From Hybos culiciformis (Eukaryota; Arthropoda; Insecta; Diptera; Hybotidae): DNA of 64,000 nucleotides. Below, one piece after another: positions 50,701 to 64,000 of the stretch. The stretch spans positions 90,667,213 to 90,731,212 of the forward strand of contig OZ023274.1 of NCBI GenBank assembly GCA_964007475.1, in the 5' to 3' direction. The position numbers and the translations under genes were made by a program. A model generated the notes under the pieces. It made no database searches. It was not told where the DNA came from and worked only from the letters and a program-made list of their open reading frames with translations. Numbering within the stretch: the stretch's first letter is position 1; each line of letters starts with the position of its first letter.

Positions 50701-53700
50701 AAATATTTAATTTACAAACCCGGAAAGGAAAAGGCTCAATGCTTTTCGAATTTATTTATTTCCCTCACTTTTATTTTTCTGTTAAGGTATGATATCATCG
50801 TTCAACTTTAAGACTTGTCACTGAAATAAATGTAAAAACAATATTAATTTATTTCACAAACATGTAACATAATTTTAATGTTCTAAATAAAAATCTTCTC
50901 ATATTTTTATTACATATAAAACTAACTAAATTCATTCATATAAGTTTAAATCAAGAATTTGCTAAAACAAAATATGTATGCTTTAAAAAATATGTATGCA
51001 TTTTTATAAACAATATATACTGCAAAATTGTGTAGAGTAAAAAAAATCATAAAATAAATAAGTCCGTTTGATTAAAAAAAAAAAAATTTTTTTTAATGAG
51101 ATTTAGTTAATTATCTTTATAATGTAAATCTACATACAATAAAACATAAGTAATTAATCATAAGAATCATTATAAAATCTCATATTAAAATTTTATTTTT
51201 TTATGAAGATAATGGTATACAGAGAGCTTTTGTCCGTGGACTCTTTCAACAAATAAAATTTTAACCTACCATTGTATATTCTTTTACTGTGATCTGCTGT
51301 CAAAAAAAAATAAAATATTAAAATTAAATTATTTTTATTCCACCTACCTTAGCATAATATTAGGAATTTAGCATATAATAAATTTTTTTTTTATTCAAAT
51401 ACAAATTTTTAATGAAACTATTTAAAATTATTATTATTTTTTTTAAAACAAACCCGCTAAAATTTGTGCGTTGAAAATAAATTGTTTTAAAATTAAATGT
51501 CCGTCAACCTACAATTAATTGCAAGAGGCATTGCAAATTAATTATTTCAAAAAAATATCTTAAGAAATACAAAGAAAAATTGTATATTGTCTATGCAACA
51601 CTGTAAGACAAGCATTTTGGTAAGCTTGCTGGAGACGATAATTCACATTTTCATATATCGAAGATTTTTGAAAATATTCAAAATATATATTAAGACAAAG
51701 TATAGTTATAATAATTTTACTAAAACTTAATAAATATTATTTCATTTTATACAGAGATATAATGCACCATGCCAATTTTCTATATAATATACTATAAACA
51801 AGATATTAGTTAAATGTAATATCTTTTTTTTTTGATATAGGAAAAGGCTAAACCTATTAAATAATAATTCTATGCTATGAAAAAATTCGCAAATGCGCTT
51901 AAGTATAAATTCAATGACAAATAGTTATATATATCTAAAGATAATATAGTGTGAGAATAAATTAAATTCTCTTAGTGAACAAACATCAAAATCTCAGTTA
52001 CAGAAAGTCTAAGTTCAATGAAAATTTAAATATCAAGTTTTTCTTCTTTTTTTTTATAGGTATATATTTTTTTATTTTTTATTTTTACTGTTTCGACTTA
52101 GGCAATAACATTTACTATTTTTGTTGTTTTTAAATGTTATAGTTATATGTACTTATATATATGCGTATATACATACTTAAGAAGCATAGTATAATAATAA
52201 AAGATTGGATTATTGCTATCAGGGTTAATAGGGAGTAAATATTTTTATTAACACTGATGGACAATTTTATTGAAGATTTTTTTGTACACATTACTGTTAT
52301 TATGAAGATGAGAAGAAAATTTCATATTCGAAAAACCTGAAGGGCATCAATGATGACCCTATTTTTTTCTCTTTCTAATGAATGAATTTATTTAAACTTC
52401 TGTTTCAATATATATATGTATATTTATATGAAAATATTATTATAACATTAGACATGAAAATTGTGTTAATTGTCTGTAATTTTTTTTTTTAAAACGACTG
52501 TTGTTAGAGATGTACTTGAAACTTTATTTATTTTTTTTATTTTTCGCGATAATGAAATTTTCATATTAATTTTTTGTTAGTGCAGAGAAAAAAAAATTAT
52601 TCAAATAATAATTGTTAATTTAGCTTAAAGGTATTGATAATTAAAAGATAAATTTATTTAAATGAAATAATAAAAAAAAAGGTTAAACGGTTTTTAATTA
52701 ACATTTAATTTTATATATTTTCATAAAACTTGAATAAAAAAATGTGTATAGATTTTATTTATTCAATTATTAAAAAATCTTTAAGGCTCCATTATTTGAT
52801 ATCCACCAAAGAGAGAGTTAGGATTTAGATTTATAGAGTTGTTATTGTACGTTTATTTCTAAATTTAAGACTGCTGGAAAAGTTATGAATTCAGATAGTT
52901 CAAAGCTTGGGATGATAAGATAATTTATGACTAGTTTTTGATAAAAGTTGTTAAAAGATGGGATTATCTGTAGTTGATAAAGATAATGTAGATTTTTTCA
53001 ATTAGAAAGTTAAAAAAGTTTATTTTTTATTTTTTGGTATATTTACATTTGTCCAACTCAATAAATTGCCCAATTGTAGCACTCTATAAAATCGATAAAA
53101 TGAATATTTCTTTCAAATAACGACTTACTCATTATGCGAGTTTTGCCGGTATATATATACGATGGCTACCGAAAAAATTGTGTCAAAACGGTAATGTCAG
53201 CCAAATATTATTGAAATTCTGTTGATAATGTAAAATTTACATATAAATGCAATTTAAGTAACATTAATTTATGGTATTATTATTATTACAATTTTAATGT
53301 AATGAATTACAATAAAAATTGCATAGATTTGAACGCTAACTATTAGGGCTTTGGCTCTAACCTATGTTTAAAAACATTAATTTAAAATCACATTAAATTT
53401 CTTATTTTATAGGAAGATTTGCTAATTCGCTTATTCGAAGGATTTAATTTTAAAATTGTTTTCCATAAATTATATACATAAAATCAAAATTATAATCGAT
53501 TACCAGCAACAACTAAAACTAATTCTAATTTATATATGACTGATTTCTATATATAATAGAATTTTTATTATTATAGAACTTTTAACTTTTAAAAATAATA
53601 ACTTTTAAAAAATATTTTCCATTATATTATGTGTTATGGTTCTCATTTCGCGCTTTTAACATAATAAACAATATTATAAGCATGACATTGCTTTCTCCAA

Positions 53701-54458
53701 AATGTTTTCACCCAGATGTTTGGTGTTGTTGATCCCCATATAGTTAGAAAAAAATATAAAAACATTTTATTTTTTTTTTTATTTTTTTTAATTAGAAGAA
53801 AATTTTTAAATTGTCTTTTAACAAGAAATAATAATAAAGTAAGAAAAAAAAAATACTTTTAAATGAAATTAGCAAATAAATCTTTTAGTTCACTTCTAGC
53901 AATGAATTTCTCTTTTAAGTGGGATTTAACTTTTTATTTTTTTTTTAAATTAATTTTTTTATAGATTTAAAATGTTAAATTGTAGCAAAAATAAAACAAC
54001 ACAAAAAATAAAAATAAAATAATTTAAGACAACAACGGTAATAAAACAATTAATAAAATATAAATGTAATAAAACCTATAATAAAAACTTGGCACAATTG
54101 AATTTAATAATTTTTATCTACATTTTCTTGATAATATTTTTTATTTTGTTTTTTTTTTTTGTTTTTAAATTCATTAGGCACTTTGTTTCAATTTCCTCTT
54201 CTAATATTGTTTGTAAAAATCACAGGAAAAATGTAGGTGTTAAATTTATTGGCAAGATATATATTTTCATTACTGCAGCCATTCTTGTCAGGAGAAAAAT
54301 TTATTACATAGGTACAAAATCATCAAATTTAACGTTGTTCTTTAGGCGAAAATAAATATATATTTTTATTATGACGATTATAAGGAGCTTTAAAAAATTA
54401 TATTCTATATAAAAATCTGTTTTCTCAAAATAAACATTTCATTGATTTTTATCTATGC
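46800..54458. other. AT-rich stretch, no gene identified
   Basis: This stretch contains a long TA microsatellite at 47662-47695 and many poly-A/T runs. A minus-strand frame at 48024-48395 starts in a more complex patch (about 48290-48510) but degenerates into spacer-like sequence; its origin is unknown. No exon or RNA gene could be supported. Confidence 0.5.
47662..47695. repeat. (TA)n microsatellite
   Basis: About 17 uninterrupted TA units, the longest dinucleotide run noticed in the window. Confidence 0.95.
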
Positions 54459-54741
54459 ACACTGAAAAAGAATACTTTTTGTTCGAAAGTCAGCGAAAAA
54501 GTTTTGCAGAAAGATTATAACTAAAATGTTAACAAAATTTTCTGCGCTAAGAAGCATTATTTAAACCAAATATTCCTATTATAATATAGTCATATGAATT
54601 TGAATTAAAAAATTAGCTATATTCTATATATCCATAAAAAAAGTTAATTTTGCTAAAGTCAGTCACTAGTTCAATTTCAAGTCCATGAACTTAGGCAAAA
54701 AAATACTCAGAAATTATAACTATTTAACCTTTTTTCAGTGT
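54459..54741. mobile_element. Possible non-autonomous element with ACACTGAAAAA termini
   Basis: ACACTGAAAAAG at 54459-54470 faces CTTTTTTCAGTGT at 54729-54741, a 12-13 bp terminal inverted repeat with one T-run length difference. The enclosed 283 bp are somewhat less AT-biased than the flanks. Terminal CACTG is known from CACTA/Chapaev-type transposons, but no flanking duplication was found and no coding remains, so family assignment is open. Confidence 0.45.
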
Positions 54742-56401
54742 AATTAGATTTCACAAAGATTTTGATAGTAAGGATACAGAATGCAGTCACAACATTTATA
54801 TTGAATATTTTATAATGATATTATATTAAGTTGAAAATAATTATTATAAATAAATAAAAGAAAAAATTGAAATGCATGTTATACTTAAGAGTATTTTAAA
54901 ATTTTAAATAGATTTCCTTATTTAAGATTAATTACTCTTCTATACTAAAAAAAAAGAAAAAAATAATAATTGAATTTATAATGAAAATTGAAGAAAAAAA
55001 ACTTTAGTTATGTAGGTAATTGAAAATAATTGAAGTTAAATTGAAGGAAGTGAATATAGAAGCACGTACATATATAGTTTTTATCTCTTTTAAGTTTTAT
55101 ATTATTTGGCTTTGTATTCTAAAAATTTGTGAATTTAATGAAGTTTTAGTATATTTTAAGTTTATATTGTGATTCAATTTCAATTCGACTATAGCAACAA
55201 ATGTTGTGCTTCAATGTGAATAATTTTATTTTACTACTAATCTTGTGATATATTTTTATCAGTTTTTATTATAATCGTAATATATTAAATTGTTTGAATC
55301 CTCTTTAAAAAGCTACTATAAGTTATGCAAAATTGCCACTAAATTGCAAAATAACTAAAAATTTCTAAAATGATAAGAATCAAGAGCGAGAAAAAACTAT
55401 TGAACCAAAGAAATTGACTACAATAATTGACTACAAAAATGTTCTTTATACAAGTTTTAAGTTTTTTCCAATTGTAACACAGAAGGATGATTCCAGTTCA
55501 AATGAGATATTTTCAAATTGTAATAAATTTTGAAAAACTAAAGTTAAATAATTCAAATTTTACTTCGAACGTTAAGAAAATAATTAAATATATGGTAGAT
55601 TCAAATATTCAATAGTTCAAACTCATTTTTTTACCACAAAAATTTAATAGTAGTTTTAAAATTCAAATTTCGTATTCTAAAACATGTATTTTTTAAATTT
55701 AGAATTTTTTATTGCTTCTGATGTACTTTATTCTGGAAATACCCAATTTGAACGATGAACATACATAAGTGTAAAAATGTAATTGACATGAACATACTTT
55801 GCCAATCAAATACATAAACGCAAAAAAAAAATAGAATTTTTTTCAAAAATTAACTGTCAAAGAATCTGTAACGCTTATTCCTACAAGTTTCCTGGTTTGA
55901 CGTTTCCAATTACAAAATGGATAATATTATTGCTTGAAAATAAAAGAATAATACTATTCTATGAACTTGTATGAATAAAAATTATTTACACGAAAATACT
56001 GCTAACCTTCGGCACTAATTATCTTTTTATGCAAGAAGTTAATAATTTTTATTTTTAATTTTTTTTTTTGCCAGACAACTTGTTGAGAAATGGTTATATA
56101 CCTATTGCAAAATACTTACATAGAAATAGTAAATACATAAACTAAACAAAAATTGGATTCTGGGAAAAATCATGAAATAATCATATAACTGTAATTTTAA
56201 TGCTATATACAAGCATGCATCGTAAAATTTATTTTTCAGTTTTACAATAATTAAACTGCATCTCTTTTGTAAAATAAAAAATATGAAATATTATTATCGT
56301 TTCAATTGTATGGTCTTATGATGATGGTTTTGTTTTGTGAAAACTTATTAACTCCATTTTTTGCCAAATTGTATCATAAATTTACGTAAATTTAAGTTAT
56401 A
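54742..56401. other. AT-rich stretch, nothing identified
   Basis: No open frames of coding-like composition, RNA genes or repeats beyond A/T runs were noticed. Confidence 0.5.
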
Positions 56402-56619
56402 CCATAGATTAAGAATACAGAAAGATTTATAGCTTCATACAACATTTTTTCAGTCTTTTTTGGTATTTTTATGTGAAGGTGTTAGTAAAACTAAATAAAA
56501 TTCTTTTTATATATTGATAATTATCACGTATTTTATTTTGTTTTACTAAACATTCACATGAAAATACCAAAAATAATGTCGTATGAAGCTAAGAATCTAT
56601 GTATATTCTTAATCTATGG
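56402..56619. mobile_element. Palindromic MITE flanked by TTATA
   Basis: The ends read CCATAGATTAAGAATA and TATTCTTAATCTATGG (16-bp exact TIR), and TTATA flanks both sides (56397-56401 and 56620-56624). Similarity between the arms continues through most of the 218-bp element: the left arm blocks TAGCTTCATAC and TGGTATTTT recur, reverse-complemented, in the right arm. The arms carry several differences, so it is older than the element at 7763. No coding is present. A 5-bp flank does not match the TA or 8-bp patterns of the other elements here, and the superfamily is unassigned. Confidence 0.8.
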
Positions 56620-56624
56620 TTATA

Positions 56625-59600
56625 ATAATAGTAGAAATAAGTCTTGAGATACAAATGAATAAAAAATAGTGTTAATATACATTTAGCATTTGGAACTGGA
56701 TTCTGAATTAAATTCTTTAGATTAAGATGTATAAGATACACTTTTTGATAATTTATGTGTAATATATATTACTTATATACAGCTTACTTTGTGCAGAAAC
56801 ATACAATAGAGTAATCTTTGTGTAAATAAAAAAAATTAAAACCTTACGAACTTTTGATTTCTATTGCCGGAAAATAATAAATAAATTATAATATTTATTA
56901 TCTTATAGAAATCTATAAGTAAATCCAAAAGTTTAATCAAACATAAAAATTTTTTTCTCATTATTATTTATTATTATTATTTATTCGTAATTTCTAATTA
57001 TCAAATATGAGTAAACTTTAAATTTTCGTATCTTATAACGTTTTCTTTATATGCAAAGAAAAAACAAAACTAGTTTTTTTTTTTTTTTTTGATTCATTTA
57101 ATAAATTTTCTTTATTTGGTTTTATCTCAATGTTAAGAATTTAAGCGGCTTTAAAAATCATTGGACATATTACCTATATTTAAATGCCATTATATAAAAG
57201 GAACTGGTTTTTGTAGAAAAGTTAAACAACAAAAAAAAAAAAGAATTAAAAAAAAAACATGTTAAAGAAATAAAAATAACAAACCAATGTAATTATGAAC
57301 AAAATAATAAAAGATTTCTATACCAATTTAATTTTTTAATTACCAATCAATGCGATTATAATATTGAAGTTATTAACATTAAGATTTTGTAAATCACGAA
57401 ATTCAAGATTTAGGAAGAAAGAAAATTTTTTGCAAAATTAGAACTCTGTTTAGAATATAAGGCAAAGAAAAAAAAATTTCAATCAGTTATTAATCTGAAC
57501 TGATCTCTATGTCTATGAAGTCTTTGAAACCCAAACTTCAGTAACATTAACTTTTTATAACATGGTTTAGATATTGATACGTTAGTTGCGAAAACTCACA
57601 TTGTAACATTTCAAGTCAACCTACACTGCAGTTCAGTCTTATGAATTGTATGTACACAGTGTACATAAACGATGTAATATTTATCCATCAAATATACGAG
57701 TGACACTGTCAATTTTAGGATTTTTAACTCAAAGTTTCATGATATAGAAAATATGATTCATGTTTAATAGGTTTTTGAAACATAAAAATTAATATTTAAT
57801 ATTCTCGAATAACCTTGTTTGCCATAAGACGATTCTTTGTAAGGCCCTTGAAAGCAGTAACAGGAAAATTATCTTTATCGCTACGACAGAACTTTCCATA
57901 AATTTGAATAGGAAATTTTTTCTCGTTCTTTATTATCAAAAATAAAGAGAAAATACAGAAACAAAAATAATTTTATTATCTTTTTATGAAATTAAAGTTA
58001 TTATGGTATACTTATGTTTATGTTTAAAAAAAGATTAAACACATTTTATAGTACGTATATACTATATAGATATATTTTGTTTTTATATAGGTTTCTATAT
58101 TATTTTACAAATCCCGCCATAATTATGATTTCAAATCATTGATGCTATTTTCTTTTTTATGTATAGAAATACCGTAGTTTCTATTTCAAATGAAGATGAA
58201 TTACAAAAATTAAATATTATACTTTCCAAACATAAATCATGGAAAGTGATACAATTTTTTGAATGAAAACATAATTAAAAAGGGTTTTTTTTATGTTGCC
58301 TTTAGCAATTTGCTATTGTGAAAATTTTGAATTAGAGTTATAAGATTTAACAAAAATATGTTAAAAAAAAAGATTCGATAAAAGGTAAATAAAAATTCAT
58401 ACATTTGATTTAGCAAATCAAGTGAAACAAAAAAAAAAATTATTTTTCGCTCCAAATATAATAAGCGACGTATGTTGTTGATTAATTAAATTAAAAATAA
58501 CCTTTGATTTTAAATTAAAACAATTTTTAAATTCAAATTTTTACGCAATATTTTCACATTTTTTCATTAGCAGCATAGTCGACAACGCGGGCTATTGAAA
58601 ATATTTAAAAGCTTTATAACTTCAATTTATTTCGAATGTTTGTATCCATAAATAATAATAAAACAAAATTTAAAATAAAGCCGCCAATGGAGTAGTTTTT
58701 TATGCAATTTTTAGAATTTAAATATTTTTAAGAATTTTTTTCTAATATATTTTTTCTTTTATTTTTTCAGGTATGTTAAAAATTATAAATTTAATTTTAT
58801 ACCATCGTAATGAGTTCAGCTATATACATAATTTTCGAATGCAAGGTATGAAGTTGATATGATATTTGATAACAATGATAGTTAATTAATAACAAATATA
58901 GTTCTACATGATGTTTAATATCTGAAATTTATTTTAAATATCTTTACTTTTATATAATTTCTTGGAATAAAAAAAAAAACACTAACTTAAGTATTTAGTT
59001 CAAGTGGACAGTACAGGACAATAACGACGATACTTGCACCAGAACTGATGGCATCCATAAAATTTTTTTTATGATTAAAAGCAATTGAAAAATATTCTAA
59101 TAACAATAGCGAACATCCAATTGGTGCTAAATAAAATATCCTATCTATCCTATATCTATAATATAACTTGGTGATAAAAAATAATCATTCAGAAAAAATA
59201 AATACTTCCCAATTTAATTGATTCTTATTACATTTAATACTTTACTCTATAAAAAAAAAAAAATTAATGAATTTTTTTGCTTAATTTATTTTTTGCCTTC
59301 AACTTTCATAAAATCATTATAATCAAGCATAGGAAAAAATGAGAAAACACCCACAAGAAATTACTTAAAAATAAATTTTTAACAAATTCATTTTAAAATA
59401 CAGATAAGTTTTTTTTTTTGTTGTTTATTATTTATTTTGTTTACTGAAATAATTTCGAACAACCCCTCTTGAAATATCTTTGGTAATAAATTTTAATAGT
59501 GTAACATTAAATACACTCCTGTATTAAAGGATAATTTTTTTTTGCTCTGTTAATGATGACCCAACGACGTTTACTCACGTGCTTTTGATTTTGCTGGTTA

Positions 59601-61959
59601 TCCTTTATTTTTTATTACAAAATTTTTTTTGCAACCCCTGTCTTAATCGTATTCCGTTTTGAAGAATATTTTATAGACTAATGAGCTCTACTTGTAATTT
59701 TTGTACACTCCTTTTTATTATTTGCAAGATTTCCATTTTTTTTTTTTTTTGCTCAAATTTATTATATGTTTGATCCCTTGGAGATACCCTTTAAGAAACT
59801 ACAAAAAATATATATGTAGTGAAAGTTCTGTCAAATTGGTAGTGATTGGTTTTTGGTTCAGAGTAATTAGATTCATTCGGCCACAAAATGTTTCGTGTAA
59901 TGATTTCATTTATTTGGTTATTTTACAAAAATTATATGTAATCTAAGAGATCCTAAGAGATTGTCATTTGTGATTAGTTTTGAGAAGTTTTAATAAAAAA
60001 CTCCTCTGAAAAAAAATTTGCATTAAAAGGTTGTTCATCGTAAAGAAGTTTTCGAAATCCACAAAATAAACGCAGTATCTTAATCAAATAAAATAATTAT
60101 TAACCGAGTAATGAATAAAATTTCAATTCAATCTGATTTTCAATCAATGGAATTTGATAATTACGAAACTAAGTCCCATTTAATAAATAGAACTAACCAT
60201 AAAAACGAATATTTTTTAAATCCTTTTCGTATAATTCTCTCTCATTAAAATATTTGTTTAAATGTAATTTAAGATAATTTTGCAGTAAATTCGTCTGTTT
60301 TTTGAACAAAAAAAAGGTATATAATCAAAAAAAAATGATAGATATTTATTTTTCCACATAAAAAAGGGTCTGCGACTGCATACTACATTTCACTACCGGT
60401 ACAACTGGAAAATAAGAAAAACATAATCAGACTTATTTTACTTTTAAAAACAAAAACAAATGTTAAAATCCATTTTTAACATCCTTGTTTATCTTTTTTG
60501 TAATAAATTTTTATAAAATATATATTATATGTATATACAATTTTTTTTTTTTAAGATAAAAATATCTTCTTTACTGTTTTCAAAAAATAAAACAAAAATT
60601 TTTGTATTATTTTTGGAATATGTATAAAATTTAAGTGAATATGTTTTTCTAATGGATGTATATTCTTAAAAATAGACGAAAATCACCTGGGTCCTTTTAA
60701 CTTCCCTCATAAACTCATTTGCTATATTATATATATATGTATGTATTTCTTTTTTATCTCGGTTTGTTTTAATATATTTTTGGGGGATGACTTTGTTTTG
60801 TTAAGTAAATAATATTTTAGGTATAATTTTGTTTTTTTTTGTTATTTTTATTTTCTTTCAAATGATAATTTAAGTAAATTTATTTTGTCTGGAATTTACT
60901 TTGTATATATAAATTTTTGTACAAATTTCGTCATTTCATAATACTTTAAATTTTAATAATTATTTTTATTTATAGTTTTGAAAGTTTACTTTAAACTTTA
61001 AACATATTTCTTTTACATAAAATATATAGAAAGTAATTCTTAAGCTTTGTGAACATTTAACAATAACTTTTGCCAATATATAGACTGTAGTAGGAGGTAT
61101 CTCAAAAACCAATTCCAAAATAAATTATAATTTATTAATAAGAATTATTTGTGTTCGAATTGACCTGAACTATATTTTCTTAAGCCAAAGCTTTAGTTTA
61201 AATTGACTTTATTTCTACTTTCGTTTAGCAATCAAAATCAATAATAGTTTTATGTGCAATTCAATCTGCAGTGGTCTTTATTGCTGTAAATATAGACAAC
61301 ATTTGGGACTTAGAAGTCGTTTCTATCCCCTTCTTCTGCGATTCTCATCTCTTAATTTTAATTTCTATAATGTTACTGAAAATGTATTCAAATAATTAAT
61401 TCTTAAAAAAATTGATATTTAAGAACTTTATAAATTGGGAAATAAATATTTAGAAATCGGTCTAAAAAAGGTAAAATTATTATAAATAATTTAATAGAAA
61501 AAAAAAATGTCTAAGGTTGGTATTTACAAAAAAAAGAAAGGATATAGTCAATTATTTTATGTTAATTTAAATTTTTTTATATCAAAATATTGAATACAAT
61601 TAATTGGTTTTATAATTTTACAAACGTAATTTTTTTCAGAATGTAAACATTTTGATTTGATTACTATTGATTGATTATTTTTTTTATTTGATTGATTGCA
61701 TTGATATTGTTCGACTGCTTGCTATTGGCCAATTTAGATGATTCCAATGAATAATTTCAAATTTAAAGTATTAAGGCGCCAAAATAAATAATTTTCCAAA
61801 CTACATATTGGCCAAACTATTATATATATGCATTGTGCAAACATATTCAGCATATTTTTGCAAAAGAATTTATTTGTCTGCAATCAAATTTTTGTAAGGG
61901 CATAAACTTTTCCACAATTTTTTTTTTCCAATCGCTACGATGCTTGACTCTGTATAGTG
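56625..61959. other. AT-rich stretch, no gene identified
   Basis: Low-complexity DNA with poly-A/T runs. More balanced patches occur near 57430-57660, 57830-57910 and 59000-59050, without recognisable coding. A potential acceptor TTTTTTCAG at 58762-58770 is not followed by a credible exon. Confidence 0.5.
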
Positions 61960-62300
61960 CAGCGGTCGGCAAACTATGACCCGTGGGTCACGGGGTGACC
62001 CAAAGCATCATTTCATGTTACCCGCTTCGAAATTTTGAAGTAGTTCCCAAATCAATGAATATAGTTTTTGCTTACAACAATTGCATATAAAAATTTTTTA
62101 TTTACAACAATTGTATATAAAATAGAAAGTTTTCCCAGCAATTGTTTTTGTAAGCCTTAGATAATAAATAAATTAACTTTTGATTCAACTATTTTTTTTT
62201 AAATTGCTTTCATATAAAATTGCCACTGACCCACTATAAGTTTAAAAAATCTCATCTTTGGCGAATTTTACCCACGACCAAAAAAGTTTGCCGACCCCTG
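61960..62300. mobile_element. hAT-type MITE with CAGnGGTCGGCAAACT termini
   Basis: The left end CAGCGGTCGGCAAACT (61960-61975) and the reverse complement of the right end, CAGGGGTCGGCAAACT (62300-62285), differ at one base in 16. CAGnGGTCGGCAAACT is a terminus common among hAT MITEs. The flanks share ATAGTG directly at both borders (61954-61959 and 62301-62306), only 6 of the 8 bp expected for hAT, so the duplication appears partly decayed. The 341-bp element has GGGTCA/TGACCC-type words inside its left end and no coding sequence. Confidence 0.8.
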
Positions 62301-64000
62301 ATAGTGTATATGGTCTCAAAAAAGAACAAAAAAATTTTAAATGCTTTCATTTTTGTTCTACGTTAGCTTTATTTTAAAATTTATTGAAGAATTTCCTTAT
62401 AAATATTGAGGGATTTCTTTCATGATTAAGTTATATATTTTCGTAAATTTTTTTTTTTTACATAAAATCGCAGTTTCATGTTTTCGGTGTTTTTTTTTTT
62501 CATTCTGATTAAACAAAGAAATGACAAATCTTGTCTCCATGGAATTTTATGTTATATATATGTATAATTTTTTTCTTCATATTGGCATTCCCCTTAAAAA
62601 ATTCTATGAAAATTGTTTAAAATTAATATTTGTCTTTTTATCATACATAATATTCAGAGTACGTACATAATAAATACAACCAATAAATAGATGGGGATAA
62701 CGTATAAGGACAATTTGCAGATGTTCTGTGTATGATTCTGTTTTTAAAAGTTTATTTCTGTGCTAAATGTAGGAGAAAATTTTCTTTATATTTTTTTTTT
62801 AATACATTTAATCTGAATTGTTAAAAATGCACACAAGAGTTTGGGAAAAATAAAATGATTTCCATTTTTGGCACCTTTTTTTTTTTTTTTTTTTTTTAAA
62901 AAATAAGTTTCAAAAATAAAGTAATTTGAGACAAAACTTTGAAAGTTTCTTTTTTGTTTATGTAAATAAAAATAAAGATGCCTTAAATGGAATTATTTCA
63001 TTTTTAGATTTAGATATAAAACATAATAGCTGTGTTCAGTATTAAATTGTAATAAAATCCATAAAGGAAATGGTTTTTTTGTAAAATAATATTGGAAATT
63101 ATTTAAAATTGGAAAAAAAATAAAATAATATTATAAATGTGCATTACAATTAAATGATGCAGTTTTATGTATAGAGTTAGAAATAAAAATTATAACAAAA
63201 GTAAAGAAAATAAGGTTCTAAAAAGAGGTTTTATTTACTTATTTAAGCGAAGTTTCTTTTGACTTAAAAGTTGAAACAGACAAATCAGGTAACTCTAGCA
63301 TAATGATCGTAAGAACCATGATTATCAACTTTGACTTAATAGTAACCACGAATATACTCTTTTACTTTGATCAAGAAATGGTCACCAGCTTTGGTTCTCT
63401 CTTGACTTCAAAATCTTTATTGGCAAAAGTTATGAGACGATATTATCATGACAGAAAATTAAAAATTTAAGCAAATAACAAATAAACAAAAAAAAAAAAT
63501 GGAAACATTTTTGTTTTATAAATATTTCATTTTAATATTGAGTAATAAAAGTAAAGCAAAAAAAAATAAAAATAAAAAATAAAGAAAAATTTTTTCGTTT
63601 TCATTCAAGGGTGACATGCAATTTTCTAATATGCTTTTAGGTTATTTTTTCTGTTTCATTTTTTAGAAATGAAAAAAAAAATTTTTTTCTGTGATGTCAT
63701 CTTCCCAAATGGTTTTTTATTTGATTAAAATTTGATAGCTTTTTGTTAGGCAAAATTTATTCAAAAAAAAATAAAAAATAAGAAAACCAAAATTTTTTCT
63801 TCTCAAAATTGGGGTGAATATTTTATAAAATTGACACAATGTTTTAGAAAAATTTAGAACTTGTATAGAAAGAAATTATTTTTTATTTTTATTATATTGA
63901 AAATAATAATACTCCTATGCTTTATTATATTATTTATTTTTTTCAAAACAATTTTATTGAATTATTAAACAATTTGAACAATTAAACATCTGGAAAAGAT
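62301..64000. other. AT-rich stretch to window end, nothing identified
   Basis: Poly-A/T runs and spacer-like sequence continue to the end of the window. A more balanced patch at about 63240-63430 shows no frame worth calling. Confidence 0.5.

Noticed and set aside
58762..58830. Polypyrimidine plus CAG resembling a splice acceptor for the long-intron gene
   Set aside because: The following sequence has stops and spacer-like composition in all frames, so no exon can be supported.

Overview
This is an AT-rich window of eukaryotic nuclear DNA, almost certainly from an insect and probably a fly. The reasons are dense TA-type microsatellites, asparagine runs encoded by AAT repeats, exons bounded by GT-AG introns, and a mobile-element load made of an RTE-like LINE, hAT derivatives and TA-insertion MITEs. 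No operons, CRISPR arrays, rRNA operons or convincing tRNA genes are visible. I could not assign a species.

Layout. Positions 1 to about 23,400 hold no recognisable host exon. They contain microsatellites, a perfect 77-bp-arm foldback element (7763-7949), and a terminal-inverted-repeat element (14794-15723) that carries a 5S-rRNA-derived SINE-like segment. From 23,422 to 29,511 lie two large coding exons on the plus strand, 23422-24384 and 26810-29511. They join in phase 0 and encode the first ~1,221 residues of a low-complexity, Asn-rich protein with two PPxY motifs, three QTD motifs, an Arg-rich basic segment and a Pro/His-rich tail. I do not recognise the family. The 2.4-kb intron between them carries a TA-flanked MITE (26273-26696). 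The second exon ends at a good GTAAGT donor in phase 2, so the gene continues downstream, but no further exon could be identified in the remaining 34 kb.

The downstream stretch (29,512-64,000) is best read as a very long intron, or intron plus intergenic DNA, loaded with mobile elements. Two neighbouring non-autonomous hAT elements have TAGGGTTTC termini and exact 8-bp target-site duplications (29585-30106 and 31297-32071); the second keeps a broken hAT transposase C-terminus. A 5'-truncated but otherwise open RTE-like LINE (38964-40989) is flanked by an 11-bp direct repeat. A palindromic MITE (56402-56619) is flanked by TTATA. A third hAT-type MITE (61960-62300) has CAG...CTG ends. Two weaker TIR-like structures are at 46560-46799 and 54459-54741.

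I found no evidence of an undescribed multi-gene system. The most informative material is the set of element boundaries with target-site duplications and the unrecognised PPxY/QTD/poly-Asn gene. All calls come from reading the sequence; no search or alignment program was run.
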